Both the position numbers and the translations under genes were made by a program. A DNA stretch of 64,000 nucleotides, from NCBI GenBank assembly GCA_009780185.1, contig WRAN01000013.1, positions 1-64,000 of the forward strand, in the 5' to 3' direction. Positions 37,399 through 46,191 of the stretch are shown piece by piece. Numbering within the stretch: position 1 is the first letter of the stretch; each line of letters opens with the position of its first letter. Under the pieces are notes generated by a model. That model worked only from the letters and a program-made list of their open reading frames with translations. It did no database searches and was not told the origin of the DNA. This stretch comes from Defluviitaleaceae bacterium (GTDB lineage Bacteria; Bacillota; Clostridia; Lachnospirales; WQUN01).

Positions 37399-38538
37399 AT
37401 GATTACTAAGAAAGAAATAAATCAAGCTATCACCACAGCAATCCAAACCCTACGGGAAGACTTGCCGATATTCAAAGGCAAATTCAAACCCGCCGCAAGC
37501 AAAGACAATTACTACGCCCCAGCCGAAAACGATGACTGGACCAACGGTTTCCACACAGGCCAATACTGGCTAGCATGGGAACTAACGCGAGAGGATGCCT
37601 TCAAAGAAGCCGCACTAGCCCATGTAGAAAGCTTCCGCCAGCGCATAATAGACCGGGTAGTAGTAGACCACCATGATATGGGCTTTTTGTATACCCTATC
37701 CTGCGTAGCGGCGTGGAGATTGGTAGGCTGTGAAACAGGCAGAACCACTGCCCTGATGGCAGCAGACAATCTAATATCCCGTTTTCACAAAAAAGGTGGC
37801 TTTATCCAAGCTTGGGGAGCATACGGTGCAGAAGATAATCACCGCCTAATAATAGACTGCTTAATGAACCTCCCCCTGCTATACTGGGCAACCACCGAAA
37901 CAAGCGACCCCAAATACGCTGAAGTTGCCGATATCCACACCGCCACATCCCTGCAAAACCTAATAAGAGAAGACCATTCAACCTATCACACATACTACTT
38001 CGACATCAACACCGGGGCACCCCTAAAAGGCGTAACAGCCCAAGGTTACAAAGACTCATCCCCATGGGCACGCGGCCAAGCTTGGGGGATTTACGGCCTG
38101 GCACTTTCTTATCTATACACAAAAGACCCAAAATGCATAGACCTATTCTACAAAGTCACAGACTTCTTCCTAAACCGCCTACCAAGCGATATGGTGGCTT
38201 ATTGGGATTTAGATTTTACCGACGGCAACAATGAACCTAAAGACTCCTCAGCAGCAGTTATAGCCGCCTGCGGTATGCTGGAAATGGCCAAACACCTTCC
38301 GAAAGATAAAGCCGATCACTACACATTGGTAGCAACGCAGATAACACACTCTATAGCCCAAAACTACATCCCTAATCCTGGTGAATCCAACGGCCTACTA
38401 CTACATGGCGTATACGCCAAAGCGTCCCCTTACAATACAGTATCCAATAGCGGCGTAGACGAATGTGTAATCTGGGGCGACTACTTCTGGCTGGAACTAC
38501 TTACGCGCCTGTCCAAGGACTGGAAGATTTATTGGTAG
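37399..38538 (+). CDS. Unsaturated glucuronyl hydrolase, glycoside hydrolase family 88
   Basis: 379-aa alpha/alpha-barrel enzyme. The two catalytic aspartates expected for GH88 fall in VDHHDMGFLY and RLIIDCLMNLPLLYWA; further family motifs are GYKDSSPWARGQAWGIYGLALSY and KDSSAAVIAACGMLEM. It hydrates unsaturated uronic acids at the end of oligosaccharides made by polysaccharide lyases, such as those from hyaluronan, chondroitin or heparan sulfate. No signal peptide. TAGGAGG precedes the ATG. Its last 42 bases overlap the convergent repeat-protein gene. Confidence 0.9.
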   Translation: MITKKEINQAITTAIQTLREDLPIFKGKFKPAASKDNYYAPAENDDWTNGFHTGQYWLAWELTREDAFKEAALAHVESFRQRIIDRVVVDHHDMGFLYTLSCVAAWRLVGCETGRTTALMAADNLISRFHKKGGFIQAWGAYGAEDNHRLIIDCLMNLPLLYWATTETSDPKYAEVADIHTATSLQNLIREDHSTYHTYYFDINTGAPLKGVTAQGYKDSSPWARGQAWGIYGLALSYLYTKDPKCIDLFYKVTDFFLNRLPSDMVAYWDLDFTDGNNEPKDSSAAVIAACGMLEMAKHLPKDKADHYTLVATQITHSIAQNYIPNPGESNGLLLHGVYAKASPYNTVSNSGVDECVIWGDYFWLELLTRLSKDWKIYW

Positions 38539-40392
38539 ATGATCCCTAACCCAAACCGCAACAAATGTCTTATCAGATTGGGCCTCTATAGCCTCTACCG
38601 CTTTAGAGGCAAGGATAGGGCCATCTTCCGCCTCTTTCCAACCAACAAAGACGTGCATTTGCCTCCCCGGAACAGGTACTGTTCCTACTACCTCCCCAAA
38701 GGGAATAGGCACAGTAATAGACCGTTGACTCCCATCCACACTTCCTCCGTTTAAATCAAAAGTAATATTCCAGGCCACAATCTCATTGGTTGTGGCCTCT
38801 TCTATTTCCATCATACTGCCATCTTCACCCCATAAAGCCACAAAAGTCCGATTACCCGAAACCGACTCTATTAAACTCCATTTAGGATATATAAGAGTCA
38901 GATCATCTTCGCATTGCCATGCAACAAAAGGGTAACCATCTGGGTGAATAGGATAATCTCCACTTACCGAATCCCAGATTCCTGAGTAAAGCCAATCCCC
39001 AGGGGCTTTATATAGTGTTATAGGCTCAGTAGATTCCCCAAGCGCACCCCCGTTAAGGTCAAAGACAATGGATATGGTTTCATTCCAGGCCGGTACAGAC
39101 ATATCAATTTCCCATTTAGCCACAAAAACCATAGGTGAATATATTAATTTTCCAGATGAAAAGAAAAACAAATCACGAATAGTCTGATGATGCCATCCGA
39201 TAAATTTATACCCCTCACGAACAGGCTCCCCGGGAGCATGAGGCAAAGGATGCCACGCTCCGTTTCCCAATAAATGTCCCTGAGGAACATACATTACATA
39301 TTCGTCTTCCACATCCTGAATGGTCCCCCCGTTTAAATCAAAAGTCACTTTTACCCCAGGGCTCCATTCAGCCACAACCGTCCTGGCTCTATCGTGAGTA
39401 AACCATCCCCACATATGCCTCAAAGGAAGGATATTTCCCGTAACGGTATCACGCCATCCACTAAGCCAATAGCCCTCACGTGTAGGCTGAGGCATTATAC
39501 TCGCATCATAATAAAGCCACTCGCCGGCCACTACCGCCAAAACAACATCCTTCTTGCAGCCATTCATATTTCCCCCATTCAAATCAAACACAATAGGCAT
39601 AGGAGGCTCCCAAATGGCAGTAAAAGTAGTATCCTGGATAATTAAAATCTGCGGCACATCCCAATGCCCAAGCTTTTCCCCTGTTTCGCTGTTCAGCCAC
39701 CCCACAAGATTATAACCTTCACGCACCACATCAGGCATATTCTCTAGTGAAGTACCACCAGGGATATCCACATAAGAAAGCTCTCCGTTATTATCAAAAG
39801 TTACCCGAACAATCCCACTCCAACGAGCAACAAAAGTTGTAGGCTCTAAAAAGACTAAATGACCAGGCTCAAACACCATAAGCTCGTCACCGGTATCACG
39901 GTTAATCCAACCCGCAAGCTCTAACCCATCTCTACGGGTAGCCAAAGGTATATCGAACCCCGAAACTCGCTCTCCTCTAGGAACATACACAACAATATCC
40001 CCAAAATCGTTGCGGAAATGTCCTCCGCTAAGCTCAAATGTAATAGGAATCAAAGGCACCCATATAGCCTCAAAACTCCGCTCTTCCTCAATAGACGTCT
40101 GAAACCCATCCAAATCCCAAACACTTCCAGTATCAACACAACGCCAGCCAACATGCCCAAAACCATTTCGGATAGGGGACGGAACATCCTCATGCCATGA
40201 AGAAAGCCAATAAAAATGTTCAAAGTAAGCGACTTTTGCATCAGCGTTCCCATCCACTTGGCCACCCCCAAGGTCAAACTCAACCCGGTGAGAAACTTCC
40301 CATATATCCTCAACAATGTATTCAAAATCGTCATAAATTTCGCTGCCCACAGCTAAAGCCAATAATATAGAAGCCACAATCACAGTCCTCAT
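38497..40392 (-). CDS. Secreted protein with seven Listeria-Bacteroides (InlB B-type) repeats
   Basis: 631-aa protein with a signal peptide (MRTVIVASILLALAVGSE). Seven units of about 80 residues each begin with FDLNGG-like motifs (DLGGGQVDG, ELSGGHFRND, DNNGELSYV, DLNGGNMNG, DLNGGTIQD, DLNGGALGE, DLNGGSVDG) and contain GW and FVAxW segments. This beta-grasp repeat family mediates surface contacts. No LPxTG, S-layer or TM anchor is visible. Start ATG 40392 follows AAAGGTG; the GTG at 40410 is inside that ribosome site. Confidence 0.82.
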   Translation of the reverse strand: MRTVIVASILLALAVGSEIYDDFEYIVEDIWEVSHRVEFDLGGGQVDGNADAKVAYFEHFYWLSSWHEDVPSPIRNGFGHVGWRCVDTGSVWDLDGFQTSIEEERSFEAIWVPLIPITFELSGGHFRNDFGDIVVYVPRGERVSGFDIPLATRRDGLELAGWINRDTGDELMVFEPGHLVFLEPTTFVARWSGIVRVTFDNNGELSYVDIPGGTSLENMPDVVREGYNLVGWLNSETGEKLGHWDVPQILIIQDTTFTAIWEPPMPIVFDLNGGNMNGCKKDVVLAVVAGEWLYYDASIMPQPTREGYWLSGWRDTVTGNILPLRHMWGWFTHDRARTVVAEWSPGVKVTFDLNGGTIQDVEDEYVMYVPQGHLLGNGAWHPLPHAPGEPVREGYKFIGWHHQTIRDLFFFSSGKLIYSPMVFVAKWEIDMSVPAWNETISIVFDLNGGALGESTEPITLYKAPGDWLYSGIWDSVSGDYPIHPDGYPFVAWQCEDDLTLIYPKWSLIESVSGNRTFVALWGEDGSMMEIEEATTNEIVAWNITFDLNGGSVDGSQRSITVPIPFGEVVGTVPVPGRQMHVFVGWKEAEDGPILASKAVEAIEAQSDKTFVAVWVRDHLPINLPVLGQARK

Positions 40393-40411
40393 AATAATCA
40401 CCTTTCCCACA

Positions 40412-40468
40412 CATAGCGAATCAAATGAAGAACGGTCTCGTCCGATTCTGAATTAATTCGCGATATAG
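40412..40468. repeat. Degenerate copy of the TAGCGAAT palindromic repeat
   Basis: CATAGCGAAT and AATTAATTCGCGATATAG act as imperfect inverted ends with about 35 bases between. It is upstream of the repeat-protein gene. Confidence 0.5.
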
Positions 40469-40526
40469 AAAAATTGCTAATTTCTTGTAATACAAGTATT
40501 GTGCTGGAAAATAAGAAAATTATGCA

Positions 40527-40558
40527 TAAAAAAACCGCCTCACCATTGGCGAGACGGT
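40527..40558 (-). terminator. Terminator of the ftcD-folD-glyA operon
   Basis: On the minus strand ACCGTCTCGCC and GGTGAGGCGGT pair, followed by a run of T. It lies 17 bases after the glyA stop. Confidence 0.85.
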
Positions 40559-40574
40559 CAAAACTTTAACAATC

Positions 40575-42068
40575 CTAGAAATATTTCTCAAAAAACCCGG
40601 TATCCACAGCCGGATACAACACAAATCCGTCCAGGATATGCCTCACCCGCTTAATCGACTCAGCCTTAATACCTTCATCCAGTACATAATTGGCTTTGCT
40701 TACGGCACCTTTTTTGGTCATTGCCGGCTTTAAGCTCTTTAGTACTATAGCCATAATATCAGCAATTTCCTCCATTTGAGCCACACCCATACCAAGTGTA
40801 GTAACCGCCGCAGTACCAAAGCGAAGACCACTAGTATACCAAGGTCCCTGCTTATCAAAAGGCATAGTATTACGGTTCAATGTAAGTCCACATTCCCTGA
40901 GTGCAAACTCTGCCTGCTTTCCAGTAATACCAAGGGCATCCACACTTACCAAAATCATATGATTATCAGTACCATCGGTTTGTACATCAATACCCTTAGC
41001 CAACAAAGCCGCTGCCAAGGCCTGAGAATTTTCGATTATTTTATAAGCATACGCCTTAAACTCATCTGTTCCCGCTTCTTTAAACGCAATAGCTTTAGCC
41101 GCCATAACATGAGGAAGCGGCCCGCCGATTACATGAGGGCAGCCCTTATCTACATATTCCGCATATTCCTCAGTGCAAAGCACTAGCCCACCGCGAGGTC
41201 CACGAAGGGTTTTATGGGTGGTAGAGGTTACAACATCCGCGTAAGCCACAGGGTTATACTTACCAGATAGCGCCCCACCAGCCACAAGTCCGGCAAAGTG
41301 AGCCATATCCACCATCATTACAGCGCCAACTTCATCAGCATACTGCCTTAAAATCGAATAATCTATATTTCTTGGGTAAGCGCTAAAGCCCACCAGGAAA
41401 ACCAAAGGCTTTACCTCATGAAGCCGCTGACGCACATTTTCATAATCCAAAATACCTGTTTTTTCATCTACATAATAATAATGGGCGTCAAACATCTGCC
41501 CGGAAACATTGTGCCTGTACCCATGGGTCAGATGCCCACCACAGAATAAATCCATACCAAGCATCTTCTGGTTGCCCAGTTCTGCCCTGATTTCATTCCA
41601 CTCCTCAGTAGTAAGGTCCAGAAGATTCTTCTTTTCCATCCGCTCCATAATAGGCGCCTGTACCTTCTTGCGAAGAATAGCCCAAAATGCCACAAGATTA
41701 GCATCCGCCCCAGAGTGAGGCTGCACATATGCGTGTTTTGCACCAAAAAGTCTACACGCCTCTTCACAGGCAAGCTGCTCTATATCATCCACGTTATCGC
41801 ACCCAGCATAGAAGCGGTTTCCTACATAGCCTTCGGCATACTTATCTGTAAGCAGGTTGCCCATTGCGCTTTGCACTGCCGCAGAGCAGTAGTTTTCACT
41901 GGCTATAAGCTTCAAATAACTGCGCTGATCCACAAGCTCTTGAATTATCCCCTTTGCAACTTGCGGGCTTTGCTCCGCAACCTGGTTAATATTGGCTACA
42001 AAGGTCAGCATTTCGGCATTAAGTTCCTTCCCGGCGGTTGCCGACAGATAGTCCTTTAAAATCTCCAT
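40575..42068 (-). CDS. glyA: Serine hydroxymethyltransferase, long form
   Basis: 497-aa PLP enzyme that interconverts serine and glycine with tetrahydrofolate. The PLP lysine is in STTHKTLRGPRGG. Other motifs are LIASENYCSAAVQSAMG, NRFYAGCDNVDDIE and FAGLVAGG. It is about 80 residues longer than the common 415-aa form; an insertion (about residues 135-180) resembles the long variant of some anaerobes and spirochaetes. It is the third gene of a one-carbon operon with ftcD and folD. Confidence 0.95.
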   Translation of the reverse strand: MEILKDYLSATAGKELNAEMLTFVANINQVAEQSPQVAKGIIQELVDQRSYLKLIASENYCSAAVQSAMGNLLTDKYAEGYVGNRFYAGCDNVDDIEQLACEEACRLFGAKHAYVQPHSGADANLVAFWAILRKKVQAPIMERMEKKNLLDLTTEEWNEIRAELGNQKMLGMDLFCGGHLTHGYRHNVSGQMFDAHYYYVDEKTGILDYENVRQRLHEVKPLVFLVGFSAYPRNIDYSILRQYADEVGAVMMVDMAHFAGLVAGGALSGKYNPVAYADVVTSTTHKTLRGPRGGLVLCTEEYAEYVDKGCPHVIGGPLPHVMAAKAIAFKEAGTDEFKAYAYKIIENSQALAAALLAKGIDVQTDGTDNHMILVSVDALGITGKQAEFALRECGLTLNRNTMPFDKQGPWYTSGLRFGTAAVTTLGMGVAQMEEIADIMAIVLKSLKPAMTKKGAVSKANYVLDEGIKAESIKRVRHILDGFVLYPAVDTGFFEKYF

Positions 42069-42093
42069 GGTATTGTTCCTCCATTTGTATATT

Positions 42094-42921
42094 TTAGTTT
42101 GCTGCCATTACCGTATTACGCATAAGCATAGCCCGGGTCATAGGGCCAACGCCGCCAGGTACAGGGGTAATATGTGAAGCCACCTGACTCACAGCCTCAA
42201 AATCCACATCCCCGCACATACTACCATCATCTCTACGATTAATCCCTACATCTACTACCACAGCTCCAGGCTTCACCATATCCCCGGTAATCAAGCCAAT
42301 TTTACCTACAGCACACACTAAAATATCTGCCTGTCTTGTATGAAACCCCAAGTCCGCCGTATGTATATGGCAGACTGTAACCGTTGCATGGCGGTGAAGT
42401 AGCATCATTGCCATGGGCTTTCCTACAATATTAGAGTGACCTACAACAACGCAGTGTTTGCCCTTCGGGTCAATATTATAATAATCCAAAAGTTCTATAA
42501 CCCCTGCGGGCGTGCAAGGAAGGAAACTGTAATCGCCATTAAAAATCCGGCCAACGTTGAGCATATGAAACGCATCAACATCCTTTAATGGGGATATAGC
42601 CTGGATAATCTTTTGAACATCATATCCTTCTGGCAGAGGTAATTGCACTAGAATCCCATGGACATCTTTTGACTGGTTTAGCTCGTCAATAAGGGCAAGT
42701 AGTTTGCTTTCGCCGACATCCTCAGGTAGTGCATACTCTGTGCTTACAATCCCACAAGCTTGGCAATCCTTTTTCTTATTATTTACATACACTCGTGATG
42801 CAGGGTTGTCCCCCACAATCACGACGGCAAGGCCCGGAGGCTCAGCCATGGCATTAACTTGTGTTTTTACTTCCTTCACAATACTTTTAGCCAAGGCTTT
42901 TCCGTCTAAAATAATAGCCAA
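42094..42921 (-). CDS. folD: Methylenetetrahydrofolate dehydrogenase/cyclohydrolase
   Basis: 275-aa bifunctional FolD. VYVNNKKKDCQACGI holds the catalytic Lys, ILVQLPLPEG is the folate motif and VVVGHSNIVGKPMAMML the NADP motif; the end PGGVGPMTRAML is diagnostic. A TTG start at 42921, behind AAGGAAGTG, gives the usual LAIILDGKALAKSI beginning; a longer ATG start at 42957 would overlap ftcD. It links formyl/methenyl-THF to methylene-THF for GlyA. Confidence 0.95.
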   Translation of the reverse strand: MAIILDGKALAKSIVKEVKTQVNAMAEPPGLAVVIVGDNPASRVYVNNKKKDCQACGIVSTEYALPEDVGESKLLALIDELNQSKDVHGILVQLPLPEGYDVQKIIQAISPLKDVDAFHMLNVGRIFNGDYSFLPCTPAGVIELLDYYNIDPKGKHCVVVGHSNIVGKPMAMMLLHRHATVTVCHIHTADLGFHTRQADILVCAVGKIGLITGDMVKPGAVVVDVGINRRDDGSMCGDVDFEAVSQVASHITPVPGGVGPMTRAMLMRNTVMAAN

Positions 42922-42934
42922 TTTATCACTTCCT

Positions 42935-43828
42935 TTATATATGACTTTCCAGCACATGCTGCTGGAAGTTAAAATCCTTTAGCTGTAAGTAATACTCAGC
43001 ACAGTCTATCAGCGCTCTAGCAGGAGCAATGCCAATAAGCTCAGTATTAACAATACCCACGCCATAACGCGCGGCTTCAACCTTAATTAGCTCTACCACA
43101 CTATAAATAGATGTGACCTCATAGTTGACCAAGTTCATCGAAACCTGAGCCATGTTTTCTTCCAAAAGCATTATGCCAATGGCCTTACAATATTTCAACC
43201 CTCCGGAGCTTCCTCGGATTCTTTTTGCTATTTTTTGTGCAATTTTCACATCAGAAGTAGAAAGATTGGCATTGAACGCAATAAGTGGCCGCCGTGCGCC
43301 CACAGCTACTACCCCGGCTGTAGGATGAGGCTCAGCAGGGCCGAAGTCAGGCTTCCAGTCAGGAGATTGCATTTTTATAGCCATACCTTCGAACTGACCC
43401 CGCCGGATATCTGCTAGGTTGCGTCGGTTTTTGGCAGTTGCAGACTCTTCATATAAGAATACAGGAATCCCCAGCTCATTAGATATCTGTCGGCCTATTT
43501 CCTGAGAAAGAGCTACGCACTCACCCATTGTTACATTTCGTATAGGAACTAAAGGGATTACATCCACTGCCCCCATACGGGGATGTTCCCCTGACTGCTT
43601 TGTTAAATCAATATTTTTACAGGCACACTTTGCTAATGCCACAGCGACAGCCTTTATACCTTCTGGGCAGCCAAGCAAAGTTAATACCGTTCGGTTGTGA
43701 CTAGTATCTGAAGTATGGTCTACCAAAGTCACACCTGGAATAGACTGTCCGACTTTAATTAACTCATTTACAATATCAGTCCGACAACCCTCACTGAAAT
43801 TGGGAATACATTGGATGATTTGAGTCAT
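42935..43828 (-). CDS. ftcD: Glutamate formimidoyltransferase
   Basis: 297-aa enzyme that moves the formimino group of formiminoglutamate to tetrahydrofolate in histidine breakdown. It starts MTQIIQCIPNFSEGCRTDIV; other conserved parts are HTSDTSHNRTVLT, QSGEHPRMGAVDVIPLVP and PVFLYEESATAKNRRNLAD. The bacterial form here lacks the cyclodeaminase domain found in the animal enzyme. ATG 43828 has AAGGAGAGG upstream. Together with FolD and GlyA it would carry one-carbon units from formiminoglutamate to serine/glycine. Confidence 0.93.
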   Translation of the reverse strand: MTQIIQCIPNFSEGCRTDIVNELIKVGQSIPGVTLVDHTSDTSHNRTVLTLLGCPEGIKAVAVALAKCACKNIDLTKQSGEHPRMGAVDVIPLVPIRNVTMGECVALSQEIGRQISNELGIPVFLYEESATAKNRRNLADIRRGQFEGMAIKMQSPDWKPDFGPAEPHPTAGVVAVGARRPLIAFNANLSTSDVKIAQKIAKRIRGSSGGLKYCKAIGIMLLEENMAQVSMNLVNYEVTSIYSVVELIKVEAARYGVGIVNTELIGIAPARALIDCAEYYLQLKDFNFQQHVLESHI

Positions 43829-43873
43829 GGCACTACTCCTCTCCTTGCTTTTATTGTATATTATCAGGTGTTG

Positions 43874-43927
43874 TTGGTCTTGAAAACCGTTTGGGGGCAA
43901 CCCCGCAAGAGTTCGAATCCCCTTGCT
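43874..43927 (+). tRNA. 3' remnant of a tRNA-Ser(UGA)-like gene
   Basis: TTGGT-CTTGAAA-ACCGT matches a tRNA-Ser anticodon arm with anticodon UGA. GGGGG-CAA-CCCC is a class II long variable arm and GTTCGAAT a T-loop. Only about half of the T-stem pairs, and the D-arm and acceptor 5' half are missing upstream. It is therefore a decayed fragment and not a working tRNA. Confidence 0.5.
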
Positions 43928-44087
43928 CTTTAGTGAAATTATATAAGGATTAAGTCAACAAATGACTCACTTCATTGCCTTTATTAGGTTTGGCGAAGTG
44001 ATAGTCTTAGCGGGTAGTTATTAAGTCTTTCGGTTGCCTTGATATTATTTGTAGTATTATTCAGTAAAGGTGAGTGAAGAAGATTAA

Positions 44088-44195
44088 ATGGAATTTGTAT
44101 ATATGTTCTCTGAACTGTATCGTCGACGTATACTGACACTACAGGAAGCAATACAGCAACAATGTGGGTTTGACGCATTTTTGAAGATAGGCTAA
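44088..44195 (+). CDS. Possible 35-aa small protein
   Basis: A short frame beginning MEFVYMFSELYRRRILTLQE, with a helical, charged composition resembling C-terminal ends of small phage-type proteins. The ribosome site is weak (AAAGGTGAG is 12 bases away). It may be a remnant. Low confidence. Confidence 0.25.
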   Translation: MEFVYMFSELYRRRILTLQEAIQQQCGFDAFLKIG

Positions 44196-44239
44196 AATAA
44201 AATTATTAAGTACATAGCAGTTAGTTGAAGGGGTGCGTT

Positions 44240-45169
44240 ATGCCAAATAAAACAGTTAGATTCTATAAGATTTCCTTGCCTGATAATATAGGTATAGGTG
44301 GCACAGCCACAACAGTTACACTAAAAAATTTGCTTGATAACTTTTTGACGCAACAATCAAGTAACGGTAATATAAGGCCTTGGAGTTTTGAATATATTGA
44401 CAATGAAGTTATTACAGTTGATCCCCTTAAAAATGATGATGATTACTTGCTTTGTAGAATTGCAAAGAAAAAAGATTCACATAGTATTGTGATTCGTGAT
44501 AACTCAACACAAGAAGCGACCCCTGTCTTAACAGATGAAGAGAAAACAAAACAGTTGAAGACATTACAGGAGTGTACATTTTTTTTGATTGATTACACTA
44601 CAAATATTGTTTCGTTTTTAATTGGTAGTGGAGCACCTACCCCTAAGTGCATAGAATATATGGTAAAACCTTTCAATAAAGACTGCATATTTTCTGTTAC
44701 GAACATTGCAGAGGAAAAGAATGTACAACGGCTAATGCAAGATGGGGCTACAATATCACGCATACTTTATACCCTCCCGGTACCAGATGCCACGGTGCTT
44801 AAAGATTTTGGCTTCACCGAAAGTCAAATTTTGGAGTTTCAACATTCTAGTACAGATATTTTTAATATAGACATTGTATTAAAGCCAAAACCACGGGGTA
44901 AAATAGCAAAAGGACAAGATGCTATTTGCAAAGTAGTTAATTCGCTTGGTGATGGTATACGAGGTATTAAACCTAAATTTTTTGGAAATGAACCAAACGT
45001 GAAAGCACAAGACTATGAGTATATTGAGGGGAAACTAGCATATTCTGTTAGAATAAAAGACTCGGATCTTGAGCGAGGTAACATCGTCGATGTCTATTTT
45101 ACTGTTTTGCGAAATGAGTATCTTAAACACAAGGAAAAGTTGCTATATCTAACTGCAAAGGTAGTATAG
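44240..45169 (+). CDS. Unrecognised 309-aa soluble protein, paired with a membrane protein
   Basis: I do not recognise the family with certainty. It starts MPNKTVRFYKISLPD, has no TM segment or signal peptide, and looks globular with mixed alpha/beta composition. AAGGGG is six bases before ATG 44240. The next gene, 36 bases downstream, encodes a 163-aa four-helix membrane protein, and a terminator closes the pair. A soluble plus four-TM two-gene unit next to a tRNA remnant and near restriction-modification and toxin genes recalls small defence systems; no catalytic motif is evident to support this. Confidence 0.6.
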   Translation: MPNKTVRFYKISLPDNIGIGGTATTVTLKNLLDNFLTQQSSNGNIRPWSFEYIDNEVITVDPLKNDDDYLLCRIAKKKDSHSIVIRDNSTQEATPVLTDEEKTKQLKTLQECTFFLIDYTTNIVSFLIGSGAPTPKCIEYMVKPFNKDCIFSVTNIAEEKNVQRLMQDGATISRILYTLPVPDATVLKDFGFTESQILEFQHSSTDIFNIDIVLKPKPRGKIAKGQDAICKVVNSLGDGIRGIKPKFFGNEPNVKAQDYEYIEGKLAYSVRIKDSDLERGNIVDVYFTVLRNEYLKHKEKLLYLTAKVV

Positions 45170-45205
45170 ATAAAAATTAGTGAATTCTACTGAAAGGATG
45201 ATAAC

Positions 45206-45697
45206 ATGAAAAAGCAATTTTTTTACATTATCATACCTTTACTACTTATTATCCTTTTACAAGTGACTTGCGTTTTTGATGTTTCTATAATTACCGAAGC
45301 ACACCTTAATCTCATCATTACAGTTAGTTCAATTTTTGCGGGATTTTTATTTTCTGGATTATCAATCATTTTAGGTTTTGGTGCGAACAAAACCATTGTA
45401 ACCTTAATACGAGTAGGTGTAATGAATCATCTGTATTTTCAGCTAGGAGCAGGAATAGTTTTTAGTCTGGCGACTGTGGCGGCTTCTGCACTTGCATTAG
45501 TATTTGAACGTTCTTCGGCAAGCCGCACAATTGTAGTGCATATAGCAGTGATTTATTTTTTGTTTGTCGCCATCATATTCTTTCTTTTATCAACAAAAAG
45601 AATTTTCATTATTATAAAGAGTTCACATAATGAAATAGCCAACAAGTATCCAGGCATGGAAGATAAGAGGCGAGTGTTTGGCGAATCTTCAAAATAA
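45206..45697 (+). CDS. Four-helix membrane protein of unknown function
   Basis: 163 aa with TM helices at about 5-24, 34-58, 74-99 and 107-135 and a short charged cytoplasmic tail (SSHNEIANKYPGMEDKRRVF). AAAGGATG lies upstream. It is co-transcribed with the unknown 309-aa gene. The size and topology are like effectors of small membrane-acting defence modules, but I cannot assign a family. Confidence 0.65.
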   Translation: MKKQFFYIIIPLLLIILLQVTCVFDVSIITEAHLNLIITVSSIFAGFLFSGLSIILGFGANKTIVTLIRVGVMNHLYFQLGAGIVFSLATVAASALALVFERSSASRTIVVHIAVIYFLFVAIIFFLLSTKRIFIIIKSSHNEIANKYPGMEDKRRVFGESSK

Positions 45698-45781
45698 TTG
45701 CGAACAATGAATTTGTATAACATAGAAATTTCTCTAGTAGACTCTTTGAAACAAAATATCACAATATCTGCATTTTAGGGT

Positions 45782-45816
45782 GAGGCAATGCTTATAAAAG
45801 TGTTACCTCTTTTTTA
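45782..45816 (+). terminator. Terminator after the unknown gene pair
   Basis: GAGGCAATGCTT and AAGTGTTACCTC pair with one mismatch and G-U pairs, followed by TTTTTTTATT. Confidence 0.75.
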
Positions 45817-46191
45817 TTATAACCCGAATGGTACTTGTTATATATGCACGCATTTGTTGTTAAGTAAACCATAATGATAATCAAAGCCCAAAATGACCAC
45901 ATAGTTTTCCACAAGTGCCAGTCGGCAAGACAAAGTTCGACAGGTACGACGTGACTTGGTTTGATTAGATTTTCCATGCAAGGATATGGGCTTCTTGGAA
46001 ATCTATAACCAGAATTAAATAAAATGGCGATTATCCTCTATTTTATAGGTATCTTCTAAGGTGACAGGTTAAACAGTTGTTATCGTAAGTTTCTGTTACT
46101 TTTCATAGGTTGCATTAAGTTTGTATAATTATGCGTCAATACAGATGACAAGGATACTTAGCGAAGAAAATTATATTAGCGGAGGCAATTA
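45817..46191. other. Intergenic stretch
   Basis: No supported gene. A 61-codon minus-strand frame (45792-45977) has one hydrophobic segment but no ribosome site and overlaps the terminator, so it is not called. AT-rich sequence such as TTTGTATAATTATG (46123-46136) could be a -10 region for the next gene. Confidence 0.4.

Noticed and set aside
44240-45697. Assignment of the unknown pair to the known Kiwa (KwaA/KwaB) system
   Set aside because: Size and topology are similar but gene order is reversed and I see no shared sequence motif; naming it would be a guess.
45792-45977. 61-codon minus-strand frame with one hydrophobic segment
   Set aside because: No ribosome site and its 3' end overlaps the terminator of the preceding gene; likely chance.
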